From assembly GCF_017357245.1 (NCBI RefSeq), contig NZ_CP071612.1, positions 747,001 through 811,000 of the forward strand: a DNA stretch of 64,000 nucleotides, written 5' to 3'. The notes below the pieces were generated by a model. That model was not told the DNA's origin, did no database searches, and worked only from the letters and a program-made list of their open reading frames with translations. Position numbers and translations under genes: made by a program. The number at the start of each line of letters is the position of its first letter. Positions within the stretch are counted from its first letter, which is position 1. The stretch is from Rhizobium bangladeshense. Lineage in GTDB: Bacteria > Pseudomonadota > Alphaproteobacteria > Rhizobiales > Rhizobiaceae. This document shows positions 16,473-25,702 of this stretch, one piece after another.

Positions 16473-17540
16473 ATGGATAACAGAGTGTCCGCGGACTCCG
16501 CGGCAAACGCGTTCGAACGTGCCCGGTTCACCGGCACGGCGTCGGAATATTTCGGCATCTGGATTGTCAATGTCCTGCTGACGATCGTAACGCTCGGCAT
16601 CTATTCCGCCTGGGCGAAAGTGCGGCGAAACCGCTACTTCTACGGCAACACCGCCCTGCTTGGCCGCAGCTTCGAATATCACGCCACCGGCAAGCAGATC
16701 TTCATCGGCCGCGTCATCGTCTTCGCCTTCATTGTGGTGGCCAACATTCTGGCGGCGATCCATCCGTTGTTCTCTGTCGTGACCACGATCCTGGTGCTTA
16801 TCGCTCTGCCCTGGCTGATCGTCAGGGGCCTTCGTTTCAACGCTCGCGTGACCAGCTATCGAAATGTGCGGTTTGATTTCATCGGCACCGCCGGCGGCGC
16901 CTTCGTCTCCGTGTTGCTCGGAAGCCTCGTCGCTTTCCTGTCGCTCGGCCTGCTTGCGCCCTTCGCCAGCCGATGGCTCAACCGCTATATCTTCAACAAT
17001 CTCCGCTACGGCGACCGACCGTTCCAAACGGATCCTAAGATCGGCGCGCTTTACGGCGCGCTTCTCGTCCCGGCCCTGATGGTCGTGCTGGGCGGTGTCA
17101 TGCTGGTCGGACTGCTTATACTTATGTTCGTAGTGGACCCCGGCGGCGGCGGCTCGATCGAAGAGGTGGCTCTCCTTGGGGCAATCTATTTGAGCCTCTT
17201 CGGCCTCTTTATCATCTACGGCCTTGCCGGCCTCATCTATCGGGCAGCCGTCCACAACATCGTCTGGTCATCGACGCAGATCGACGGCCGGCATGTCTTG
17301 CGGAGCGATCTTTCCCGTGCACGTTATGCCTGGATCGCCATATCGAACGTCGTGGTGACGGTGCTCACCCTCGGTCTGATGCGCCCCTGGGCGGCGGTTC
17401 GGTTGGCGCGTTATGTCACCGAGCACACGGCAATTCGCATCGAGGGCGAGATCGGCGAGGTTTTCACGCAGTTTCAGGCCAGCGGCGCTGCCATCAGTTC
17501 GGAATATATGAGCATGGAAGGTATCGATTTTGGTTTTTGA
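16473..17540 (+). CDS. DUF898 (YjgN-like) multi-pass inner membrane protein
   Basis: The product is about 355 residues with roughly six to seven hydrophobic segments. The DUF898 hallmark GIYSAWAKVRRNRYFYGNT appears near residue 42, and a second half-repeat YAWIAISNVVVTVLTLGLMR ... AVRLARYV appears near residue 285. Residues FDFIGTAGGAF are also typical. The function of the family is unknown. The ATG at 16473 has GGGGGAAG about 10 bases upstream; an alternative ATG at 16452 would add seven residues. Its 3' end overlaps the start of the M48 peptidase gene by 11 bp, and this pairing suggests a joint membrane role. Confidence 0.85.
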   Translation: MDNRVSADSAANAFERARFTGTASEYFGIWIVNVLLTIVTLGIYSAWAKVRRNRYFYGNTALLGRSFEYHATGKQIFIGRVIVFAFIVVANILAAIHPLFSVVTTILVLIALPWLIVRGLRFNARVTSYRNVRFDFIGTAGGAFVSVLLGSLVAFLSLGLLAPFASRWLNRYIFNNLRYGDRPFQTDPKIGALYGALLVPALMVVLGGVMLVGLLILMFVVDPGGGGSIEEVALLGAIYLSLFGLFIIYGLAGLIYRAAVHNIVWSSTQIDGRHVLRSDLSRARYAWIAISNVVVTVLTLGLMRPWAAVRLARYVTEHTAIRIEGEIGEVFTQFQASGAAISSEYMSMEGIDFGF

Positions 17541-18579
17541 AGGCGAAGCCATTGCGAGAGGGGAATGGTATCCGCCGCATTCGAGCGGCGCCGTTCCCGC
17601 GCGCCTGCTGTCGCGCGGCGGCCGCCTGGTCGCCGTGACCGCAGAAGACGCAATTCTTGCTGACGGCGATGTTGGGCAAGTCTCCTTCACGCCGCGCGTC
17701 GGGTCGATCCCGCGGCGCGCGGTCTTTGCTGACGGCTCGGTCTTCGAAAGCGCCGACAACGAGGCGATCGATACTTTCCTTCGCGCCGGCGGCAGAAGCG
17801 GATGGGTGCATCGGCTGGAGGAGTTTCATCCTCGTCTCTTCCTCTTCGCGATCGCTGTCGTTCTGCTCGCCGTCGGCATCTATCGTTATGCATTGCCCGC
17901 CCTCGTCGAAGTCGCCATCCTCGTGACGCCACCCGTCGTCTCCGAGACTATGTCTTATGGCGCTCTCAACACGCTGGATAGGACGGCCCTGTCTCCAAGT
18001 CGGCTGACGAGCGTGCGGCAGGCCGAAATCGCCGCTCGCTTTCGCCAGGTTGCCGCCAATGCCCAAGCCGGCGCCGAGCGTTACGTGCTGAATTTCCGCG
18101 ACGGCGGCCTGATCGGTCCCAATGCTTTCGCGCTTCCCGACGGCAACATCATCATCACCGACCAGTTGGTGGAACTCGCGGGTGGCGACGATGAGATGAT
18201 CGCAGGCGTTCTCGCTCATGAGGTCGGTCATGTCGAATTCAAGCATAGCCTCAGGCAGCTCTATCGCGCCGCGGGCGTTGCCGGTCTCGTCATGCTGATT
18301 GCTGGCGATGTTGGCTCCGGTGTCGAGGATATCCTGACCCAAGGCGGTGGCCTGCTCGCATTGTCCTATTCCCGCAGCGCAGAGGCCGAAGCCGACCGGC
18401 GCTCCGTCGAACTGATGCGCAAGGCCGGCATGGATCCGGCTGCGATCGCCCGGTTTTTCGACCTGCTGGAGGAAAAACTCGGCGATCGCTCCCACACCAG
18501 CATGCTGTCCACTCATCCGGGCACGCCTGAGCGCAAGCAGGCGATCCTGGATTATGCCGGTACTCTGAAGCAGGATTGA
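17530..18579 (+). CDS. Membrane-anchored M48-family metallopeptidase
   Basis: The product has 349 residues with a TTG start. A GAAGG ribosome binding site at 17517-17521 lies 8 bases before the TTG, and no better ATG exists in the conserved region. A soluble N-terminal part is followed by one or two membrane segments (about 103-135). The zinc site is HEVGH (230-234), and the third ligand is probably the Glu in SAEAEADRRSVELM (about 284). THPGTPER near residue 330 is typical of M48C (BepA/YfgC-like) peptidases. The gene is translationally coupled to the upstream DUF898 gene. A role in envelope protein quality control is inferred from the family. Confidence 0.88.
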   Translation: MVFEGEAIARGEWYPPHSSGAVPARLLSRGGRLVAVTAEDAILADGDVGQVSFTPRVGSIPRRAVFADGSVFESADNEAIDTFLRAGGRSGWVHRLEEFHPRLFLFAIAVVLLAVGIYRYALPALVEVAILVTPPVVSETMSYGALNTLDRTALSPSRLTSVRQAEIAARFRQVAANAQAGAERYVLNFRDGGLIGPNAFALPDGNIIITDQLVELAGGDDEMIAGVLAHEVGHVEFKHSLRQLYRAAGVAGLVMLIAGDVGSGVEDILTQGGGLLALSYSRSAEAEADRRSVELMRKAGMDPAAIARFFDLLEEKLGDRSHTSMLSTHPGTPERKQAILDYAGTLKQD

Positions 18580-18621
18580 CGTCGCGGCAAATGGCCTCAT
18601 AAGCTGAATGCGAATTTCATA

Positions 18622-18658
18622 TTTTGGAATTGTTCAAAACTACCAAACCGCCTATATA
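18622..18658 (+). promoter_or_regulatory. rirA promoter with overlapping AT-rich palindrome
   Basis: TTGTTC (18630-18635) and TATATA (18653-18658) are separated by 17 bp. An imperfect AT-rich palindrome with arms TTTTG and CAAAA (18622-18639) covers the -35 box. rirA is known to be iron-responsive in rhizobia, so this may be an autoregulatory or Irr/RirA-type site; the match to a published operator was not computed. Confidence 0.5.
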
Positions 18659-18689
18659 CGTCTGAACAGGCACGAGTCAGGAGATCGGC

Positions 18690-19172
18690 ATGCGGTTGAC
18701 GAAGCAGACCAACTATGCGGTTCGCATGTTGATGTATTGTGCTGCCAACGAAGGGCAGCTGAGCCGGATTCCGGAAATTGCCAAGGCTTACGGGGTTTCC
18801 GAACTCTTTCTTTTCAAGATTCTCCAGCCGCTGAACAAGGCGGGGCTGGTGGAAACGGTGCGCGGCCGCAACGGCGGTGTGCGCCTGGGCAAGCCTGCGG
18901 CAGAGATCACGCTCTTCGACGTTGTCCGGGTCACGGAAGACAGTTTCGCCATGGCCGAATGCTTCGAAGATGACGGCATGGTCGAATGCCCGCTGGTCGA
19001 CAGCTGTGGCTTGAACTCGGCACTGCGCAAGGCGCTCAACGCCTTCTTCGGCGTGCTCTCGGAATATACGATCGAAGATCTCGTCAAGGCGCGGCCGCAG
19101 ATCAATTTCCTTCTCGGAATTACCGGCGAACACGAATATCGCAAGCCGGCGGTCGTTGCCCCCGCCGCCTGA
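18690..19172 (+). CDS. rirA: RirA, Rrf2-family iron-responsive transcriptional repressor
   Basis: The product has 160 residues. The start MRLTKQTNYAVRMLMYCAAN and the helix ELFLFKILQPLNKAGLVETV, followed by GRNGGVRLGKP, match rhizobial RirA closely. RirA binds an Fe-S cluster and represses iron uptake genes in iron-replete cells. The three cluster cysteines are at 91, 100 and 106 (MAECFEDDGMVECPLVDSC). The first spacing is one residue longer than the usual Cys91/99/105 arrangement. It is monocistronic, with its own promoter and terminator, and lies just ahead of the dpp operon. Confidence 0.95.
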   Translation: MRLTKQTNYAVRMLMYCAANEGQLSRIPEIAKAYGVSELFLFKILQPLNKAGLVETVRGRNGGVRLGKPAAEITLFDVVRVTEDSFAMAECFEDDGMVECPLVDSCGLNSALRKALNAFFGVLSEYTIEDLVKARPQINFLLGITGEHEYRKPAVVAPAA

Positions 19173-19197
19173 TTGCAAGAAACAGGACAGACTTATG

Positions 19198-19229
19198 AAA
19201 CCGCGGTTGCCTCGGCAGTCGCGGTTTTT
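19198..19229 (+). terminator. Intrinsic terminator of rirA
   Basis: Stem AAACCGCG / CGCGGTTT closes over a GC-containing loop and is followed by T residues, 25 bp after the rirA stop. Confidence 0.85.
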
Positions 19230-19508
19230 GTTTGCGGCGTATCGCCGGGCTCGAGAATGCTGATATGTCCAGGATGCGATGCTGGGAGGGCGCAATTATC
19301 CAAAATGCGACGAAATCTCGCGCATTTTTATCCGAATATTTCCAAATGAGGCTGATTCTTGACCAAAAATTTCTAAAGTTGTCCAGCTGGAAAAATTTTC
19401 TCCGTAGCCCGTTGCTTTCAGTAGATAAATGTCGTTCCATCGACCGTCGATCGGGATGCCTACGTGCGGTCTCCAGACATCAAAAAAGAACAACCGGGAA
19501 ACAATATT
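19230..19508. other. Leader/promoter region of dppA (AT-rich, no gene)
   Basis: About 280 bp with no credible gene. It contains short perfect palindromes TCCAGCTGGA (19382-19391) and GAAAA-A-TTTTC (19390-19400), which overlap and may be regulator sites or a leader structure. A GGGAAA ribosome binding site precedes the dppA ATG. No promoter could be placed confidently. Confidence 0.45.
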
Positions 19509-21104
19509 ATGAAAAAGATCTCTGTCATGCTGGCAGCGACGGCCCTGATTTCGGTCATGGCGACGTCGGCCTGGTCCAAGACCCTTGTTTATTGCTCCGA
19601 GGGTTCGCCGGAAGGCTTCGACCCGAGCCTCTATACGGCAGGCACGACCTTCGACGCGTCCTCGCGTACCGTCTACAGCCGCCTCGTCGAATTCAAGCAT
19701 GGCGGCACCGAGATCGAACCCGGTCTGGCCGACAGCTGGAGCGTTTCGGACGACGGCAAGGAATACACCTTCAAGCTTCATCCCGGTGTCAAGTTCCAGA
19801 CCACCGACTTCTTCACCCCGACGCGCGATTTCAACGCCGACGACGTGGTCTTCTCCTTCGAGCGCCAGCTGAAGTCCGATAACCCGTGGAACAAGTATGT
19901 CGAGGGCGGCTCCTACGAATACGCTGCCGGCATGGGCTTCCCGGAACTGATCAAGTCGGTCGAGAAGGTCGATGACCTCACCGTCAAGTTCACGCTCAAC
20001 CATCCCGAAGCGCCGTTCCTGGCCGACCTCGCCATGGATTTCGCCTCGATCGTCTCCAAGGAATATGCGGACAAGCTCGCGGCCGACGGCAAGATGGCGC
20101 AGCTCAACCAGCAGCCGCTCGGCACCGGCCCCTTCACCTTCGTCGCCTATCAGCCGGATGCCGTCATCCGCTACAAGGCGAACGAAACCTATTTCAAGGG
20201 CAAGGAAAAGATCGACGATCTGGTTTTCGCCATCACCTCTGACGCTGCTGTGCGCGCCCAGAAGCTGAAGGCCGGCGAGTGCCACCTGATCCCCTATCCG
20301 AATGCGGCCGACGTTCCCGAACTGAAGAAGGACGAGAACCTGGTCGTCGAGGAGCAGGCCGGTCTCAACGTCAGCTACCTCGCCTATAACACGCAGATGG
20401 CGCCCTTCGACAAGCCGGAAGTCCGCCGCGCGCTCAACATGGCGATCAACAAGCAGGCGATCGTCGACGCCGTCTTCCAGGGTGCGGCCACCGTTGCCAA
20501 GAACCCGATCCCGCCGACGATGTGGTCGTATAACGATGCCGTTCAGGACGACAAGTACGATCCGGATGCCGCCAAGAAGGCTCTTGCCGATGCCGGCGTC
20601 AAGGATCTCAGCATGAAGGTCTGGGCGATGCCGGTATCGCGTCCATACATGCTGAACGCGCGCCGCGCCGCCGAACTGATCCAGGCCGATTTCGCCAAGG
20701 TCGGCGTCAAGGTCGAGATCGTCACGCATGAATGGGCCGAATACCTGAAGCTCTCCTCCGACGTGAAGCGCGACGGCGCCGTCATTCTCGGCTGGACCGG
20801 CGACAACGGCGACCCCGACAACTTCATGGATACGCTGCTCGGCTGCGATGCCGTCGGCGGCAACAACCGTGCCCAGTGGTGCAACAAGGAATATGACGAC
20901 CTGATGACCAAGGCCAAGATGACGGCCGATGTCGGCGAGCGCACCAAGGCCTATGAGCAGGCGCAGCTGATCTTCAAGAAGGAAGCCCCCTGGGCGACCC
21001 TCGACCACTCGCTCGTCTTCGTTCCGATGAGCAAGAAGGTCTCGGGCTTCAAGATGGACCCGCTCGGCATTCACCGTTTCGACGGCGTCGACATTTCCGA
21101 ATAA
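19509..21104 (+). CDS. dppA: Dipeptide ABC transporter periplasmic binding protein
   Basis: The product has 531 residues of the SBP family 5. A Sec signal peptide (MKKISVMLAATALISVMATS) is followed by mature KTLVYCSEGSPEGFDPSLYT, almost identical in pattern to enterobacterial DppA. RLVEFKHGGTEIEPGLADSW and NADDVVFSFERQ are also typical. It captures dipeptides in the periplasm; in R. leguminosarum the Dpp system also takes up delta-aminolevulinic acid, and in E. coli heme. The ATG at 19509 begins the signal peptide; the 15-residue upstream extension is rejected. First gene of dppABCDF. Confidence 0.95.
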   Translation: MKKISVMLAATALISVMATSAWSKTLVYCSEGSPEGFDPSLYTAGTTFDASSRTVYSRLVEFKHGGTEIEPGLADSWSVSDDGKEYTFKLHPGVKFQTTDFFTPTRDFNADDVVFSFERQLKSDNPWNKYVEGGSYEYAAGMGFPELIKSVEKVDDLTVKFTLNHPEAPFLADLAMDFASIVSKEYADKLAADGKMAQLNQQPLGTGPFTFVAYQPDAVIRYKANETYFKGKEKIDDLVFAITSDAAVRAQKLKAGECHLIPYPNAADVPELKKDENLVVEEQAGLNVSYLAYNTQMAPFDKPEVRRALNMAINKQAIVDAVFQGAATVAKNPIPPTMWSYNDAVQDDKYDPDAAKKALADAGVKDLSMKVWAMPVSRPYMLNARRAAELIQADFAKVGVKVEIVTHEWAEYLKLSSDVKRDGAVILGWTGDNGDPDNFMDTLLGCDAVGGNNRAQWCNKEYDDLMTKAKMTADVGERTKAYEQAQLIFKKEAPWATLDHSLVFVPMSKKVSGFKMDPLGIHRFDGVDISE

Positions 21105-21143
21105 CAAAAATAATGCAAAAATGCCCGGCAGAGCTGGGCGCAG

Positions 21144-21172
21144 CCGGCGGTCAGGACCCTCCTGACCGCCGG
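21144..21172 (+). other. Stable intergenic hairpin between dppA and dppB
   Basis: A 13-bp perfect stem (CCGGCGGTCAGGA with its complement) closes a CCC triloop and is not followed by T residues. In binding-protein operons such structures protect the upstream binding-protein mRNA from 3' decay and so raise its level over the permease genes. It could also act as a partial terminator. Confidence 0.7.
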
Positions 21173-21191
21173 AAACTATTGGACATCTGCC

Positions 21192-22196
21192 ATGTTGCGT
21201 TTTTTTATCGGCCGCTTTGCGGTGCTGATCCCGACATTCCTCGGCGTTTCCCTGATTGCCTTCTCATTCATCCGCCTGCTGCCTGGAGATCCCGTCATGC
21301 TGCTTTCGGGTGAGCGCGTGATGGCGCCGGAGCGGCACGCCCAGATCATGCACGACCTCGGTTTCGACCGCCCCATGTATGTGCAGTATTTCGATTATCT
21401 TGGAAAAGTGCTGCAGGGCGATCTCGGCACCTCGATCGTCACCAAGCGGCCGGTCCTCGGCGAATTCCTGACGCTGTTTCCGGCGACGCTGGAACTCTCC
21501 CTATGCGCCATCATCCTCGCCGTCTGTCTTGGCGTGCCCGCCGGCGTCTTTGCCGCCGTCAAACGAGGCACGTGGTTCGATCAGAGCGTGATGGGTGTGG
21601 CCCTTGTCGGTTATTCCATGCCGATTTTCTGGTGGGGTCTGCTGCTGATCATCTTCTTCTCCGGCTATCTTGGCTGGACGCCGGTCTCCGGCCGCATCTC
21701 GCTGATGTATTTCTTCAAGCCGGTTACCGGCTTCATGCTGATCGACAGCCTGCTGTCAGGCCAGAAGGGCGCCTTTGCCTCCGCCGTCAGCTATCTCATT
21801 TTGCCCACCATCGTGCTGGCCACCATCCCGCTCGCCGTCATCGCCCGCCAGACGCGCTCCGCCATGCTCGAGGTTCTCGGCGAGGACTACGTCCGCACCG
21901 CACGCTCGAAGGGTTTGAAGCCGCTGCGCGTCGTCGGCGTGCATGCGCTGCGCAATGCGATGATCCCCGTCATCACCACCATCGGCCTGCAGATCGGCGT
22001 TCTCCTTGCCGGCGCTATCCTCACCGAGACGATCTTCTCCTGGCCGGGCATCGGCAAATGGATGGTCGATTCGGTGTTCAAGCGCGATTATGCCGTGGTG
22101 CAGGGTGGTCTTCTCCTGATCGCCGGAGTCATCATGCTGGTCAATCTGATAGTTGATGTCCTCTACGGCTTCATCAATCCGCGCATTCGACACTAG
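21192..22196 (+). CDS. dppB: Dipeptide ABC transporter permease
   Basis: The product has 334 residues with six membrane helices. The N-terminal MLRFFIGRFAVLIPTFLGVS and RLLPGDPV motif are those of the OppB/DppB permeases. The EAA loop (YVRTARSKGLKPLRVVGVHA, about residues 233-252) contacts the ATPases. It forms the membrane channel with DppC. It lies 87 bp after dppA, separated by a hairpin, and 9 bp before dppC. Confidence 0.95.
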   Translation: MLRFFIGRFAVLIPTFLGVSLIAFSFIRLLPGDPVMLLSGERVMAPERHAQIMHDLGFDRPMYVQYFDYLGKVLQGDLGTSIVTKRPVLGEFLTLFPATLELSLCAIILAVCLGVPAGVFAAVKRGTWFDQSVMGVALVGYSMPIFWWGLLLIIFFSGYLGWTPVSGRISLMYFFKPVTGFMLIDSLLSGQKGAFASAVSYLILPTIVLATIPLAVIARQTRSAMLEVLGEDYVRTARSKGLKPLRVVGVHALRNAMIPVITTIGLQIGVLLAGAILTETIFSWPGIGKWMVDSVFKRDYAVVQGGLLLIAGVIMLVNLIVDVLYGFINPRIRH

Positions 22197-22205
22197 GAGC
22201 GGTCC

Positions 22206-23096
22206 ATGAGCACGGTCACCGTCAAAACCGGCCAGCCATCCGCTCTTGCGGAATTCTGGCATTATTTCTCCCGCAACAAGGGCGCCGTCATCGGCCTCGT
22301 TGTTTTCGTCGTCATTCTGGTCGTTGCGATCTTTGCACCGGTCTTTGCGCCACATGCGCCGAACGAGCAGAACCGAGAGGTGCTGCTCGCCGTACCGTCC
22401 TGGATGGAGGGAGGCCACGCCTCGTTTCCGCTCGGAACGGATGCCGTCGGTCGCGATATCCTCTCGCGGCTGATCTATGGCGCGCGCTTCTCGCTGTTCA
22501 TCGGCGTCGTGGTCGTCACGCTGTCGGTCATATGCGGGGTGCTGATCGGCCTCGTCGCCGGCTATTTCCGCGGCAGGCTCGATACGGCGATCATGCGCCT
22601 GATGGATATCATACTGGCCTTCCCGTCGCTGCTGCTCGCCCTCGTGCTGGTGGCGGTGCTAGGGCCTGGCCTTACCAACGCGATGATCGCAATTTCGCTG
22701 GTCAACCAGCCGCATTTCGTGCGGCTGACCCGCGCCTCGGTCATTTCAGAGCGTGAGAAGGAATATGTGATCGCCTCGCGCGTCGCCGGCGCCGGTACCC
22801 TCCGGCTGATGTTCAAGACCATCCTGCCAAACTGTCTCGGGCCGCTGATCGTCCAGGCGACGCTCGCCTTCTCGGCGGCGATCCTTGATGCCGCCGCCCT
22901 CGGGTTTCTCGGCATGGGCGCACAGCCACCGACACCCGAATGGGGCACCATGCTCGCCGAGTCCCGCGAGTTCATCTCGCGCGCCTGGTGGGTTGTGACA
23001 TTTCCAGGTCTTGCCATCCTCATCACCGTTCTTGCCATCAACCTGATGGGCGACGGCCTGCGCGATGCGCTTGACCCCAAGCTGAAGAGGTCGTGA
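22206..23096 (+). CDS. dppC: Dipeptide ABC transporter permease
   Basis: The product has 296 residues. An N-terminal OppC-type helix (GAVIGLVVFVVILVVAIFAP) is followed by PLGTDAVGRDILSRLIYGAR, the hallmark of DppC/OppC, and the EAA loop EYVIASRVAGAGTLRLMFKT near residue 182. It partners with DppB. GGAG precedes the ATG. The stop overlaps the start of dppD (TGATG). Confidence 0.95.
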   Translation: MSTVTVKTGQPSALAEFWHYFSRNKGAVIGLVVFVVILVVAIFAPVFAPHAPNEQNREVLLAVPSWMEGGHASFPLGTDAVGRDILSRLIYGARFSLFIGVVVVTLSVICGVLIGLVAGYFRGRLDTAIMRLMDIILAFPSLLLALVLVAVLGPGLTNAMIAISLVNQPHFVRLTRASVISEREKEYVIASRVAGAGTLRLMFKTILPNCLGPLIVQATLAFSAAILDAAALGFLGMGAQPPTPEWGTMLAESREFISRAWWVVTFPGLAILITVLAINLMGDGLRDALDPKLKRS

Positions 23097-24108
23097 TGCC
23101 GCTCCTCGAAATCGAAAATCTGACGGTCGAATTCCAGACGTCATCCGGTCTGTTTCGCGCCGTGGACGGCGTATCGCTGACCTGCGACAAGGGTGAAATC
23201 CTCTCAGTCGTCGGCGAATCCGGTTCGGGCAAATCTGTCGCCATGCTGGCCCTGATGGGCCTCTTGCCCTGGACGGCCAGAATCACCGCCGACCGCATGC
23301 AGTTCGACGGCCAGGATCTGCGCGGCATTTCCGCCCGCCAGCGCCGCAGGATCGTCGGCAAGGACATGGCGATGATCTTCCAGGAGCCGATGTCGAGCCT
23401 CAACCCGTGCTTCACCGTCGGCTTCCAGCTCGGCGAGACACTGCGCGTCCATATGGGCCTCAACAGGAAAGAGCGCCGCGAACGTTCGATCGAACTCTTG
23501 AGCCTCGTTGGGATTCCGGCGCCGGAGGACAGGCTGTCGAACTTCCCACATCAGATGTCGGGCGGCATGAGCCAGCGCGTCATGATCGCCATGGCGCTCG
23601 CCTGCAACCCGAAGCTCCTCATTGCCGATGAGCCGACGACTGCGCTCGATGTGACGATCCAGGCGCAGATCCTCGATCTGCTTGTCCGGTTGCAGAAAGA
23701 GCAGGGAATGGCCCTGGTGCTGATTACCCACGACATGGGTGTCGTCGCCGAAACCGCGGAACGCGTGCAGGTGCAATATGCCGGCCAGAAGGTCGAGGAG
23801 CAGCCGGTGAAGGCGCTGTTCCGCGATCCGCATCATCCCTATACTGCAGCCCTGCTCGCCGCCTTGCCGGAACGCGCCGAAGTGGGGCAGCGACTTCCCT
23901 CGATCGCCGGCGTCGTTCCAGGCCAGCACGGCCGCCCGACGGGCTGTCTTTTCGCCCCGCGCTGCGGCTATGCCACGATCGAATGCGATCGCGGCGTCGT
24001 ACGCCAGGGACCGGAACTCGGTCGCGCGCTGTGCAACTACCCATTGAAAGACGGCAAGCCGCTGGGCCATCCCGGTGTCATGCGCGTTGAAACTGCAGGA
24101 GACCTGGT

Positions 24109-24112
<4 letters not shown>
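23096..24112 (+). CDS. dppD: Dipeptide ABC transporter ATP-binding protein
   Basis: The product has 338 residues. Walker A is GESGSGKSV (about 39-47), the signature motif is [15 protein letters not shown], and Walker B is [15 protein letters not shown]-terminal oligopeptide/dipeptide transporter extension carries cysteines ([16 protein letters not shown]). Such cysteine clusters in DppD/OppD can bind an Fe-S cluster. The ATG at 23096 overlaps the dppC stop; a GTG one codon earlier is possible. Energises import with DppF. Confidence 0.95.
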
Positions 24113-25062
<950 letters not shown>

Positions 25063-25075
25063 GCGGGAAACCTGA

Positions 25076-25133
25076 GCAATTCCAGGAAGCGCTTTTCCCA
25101 GGCAAAGCGCGAAGCGATTTTGCCGGGAATTGC
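25076..25133. repeat. Rhizobial intergenic palindromic repeat (RIME-like)
   Basis: Arms GCAATTCC (25076-25083) and GGAATTGC (25126-25133) enclose a GC-rich middle with AAGCGC-type motifs. This resembles the short mosaic palindromes scattered through intergenic DNA of Rhizobiaceae. It lies between dppF and gntK. Confidence 0.6.
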
Positions 25134-25165
25134 ACTAGACGAAAGCTTAGATGCTCGGAGGAAGC

Positions 25166-25702
25166 ATGCCGGATCAGCGGATGAACAGACCCCACGCAAT
25201 CATCGTCATGGGGGTCAGTGGCTGCGGCAAGTCCTCGGTCGGCGAGAAGATCGCCGAGGCCTTGCGCCTTGACTTCGTCGAAGGCGATGCGCTTCATCCG
25301 GCTTCCAATGTCGAGAAAATGTCGAAGGGTATTCCGCTGACCGATGAGGACCGGATGCCCTGGCTCGACCTTATCGGCAAACGCATGCAGGCATCGCTGG
25401 ACAAATGCGAGGGCATCATCGTCTCCTGCTCGGCGCTGAAGCGCATCTATCGCGACCGGCTGAGGGCTGCTGCCGGCAATCTGTTCTTCGTCTACCTCGA
25501 AGGCTCCAAGGCGCTGCTGGCCAAGCGCATGGGCGAGCGCAAGGGGCATTTCATGCCGGTCTCGTTGCTCGAAAGCCAGCTGGCGACACTTGAGGTGCCG
25601 ACAGGCGAACCCGGCGTCGTCACCGTCGACATCGACGATACCGTGGAAGGCATCACCGTGACGGCCCTCAGAGGTCTCTCCACCCTCGGCGTCACGGCTT
25701 GA
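25166..25702 (+). CDS. gntK: Gluconokinase
   Basis: The product has 178 residues and phosphorylates D-gluconate to 6-phosphogluconate with ATP. The P-loop is GVSGCGKSS (residues 16-24). Family motifs follow: FVEGDALHPASNVEKMSKG, PLTDEDRMPWL, CSALKRIYRDRLR and GHFMPVSLLESQLATLE. The length is normal for GntK. Of three nearby ATGs, 25166 has GGAGG at ideal spacing; 25151 would place the ribosome binding site inside the gene. The 3' end overlaps the convergent oxidoreductase gene by 11 bp. No gluconate transporter or regulator is adjacent. Confidence 0.93.
   Translation: MPDQRMNRPHAIIVMGVSGCGKSSVGEKIAEALRLDFVEGDALHPASNVEKMSKGIPLTDEDRMPWLDLIGKRMQASLDKCEGIIVSCSALKRIYRDRLRAAAGNLFFVYLEGSKALLAKRMGERKGHFMPVSLLESQLATLEVPTGEPGVVTVDIDDTVEGITVTALRGLSTLGVTA

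Noticed and set aside
14756..16600. 614-codon minus-strand frame opposite mmsA
   Set aside because: High-GC antisense shadow of a well-identified gene; Arg/Asp/Gly-rich with no domains.
19296..21107. 603-codon minus-strand frame opposite dppA
   Set aside because: Antisense shadow; it would cover the dppA leader and has no recognisable domain.
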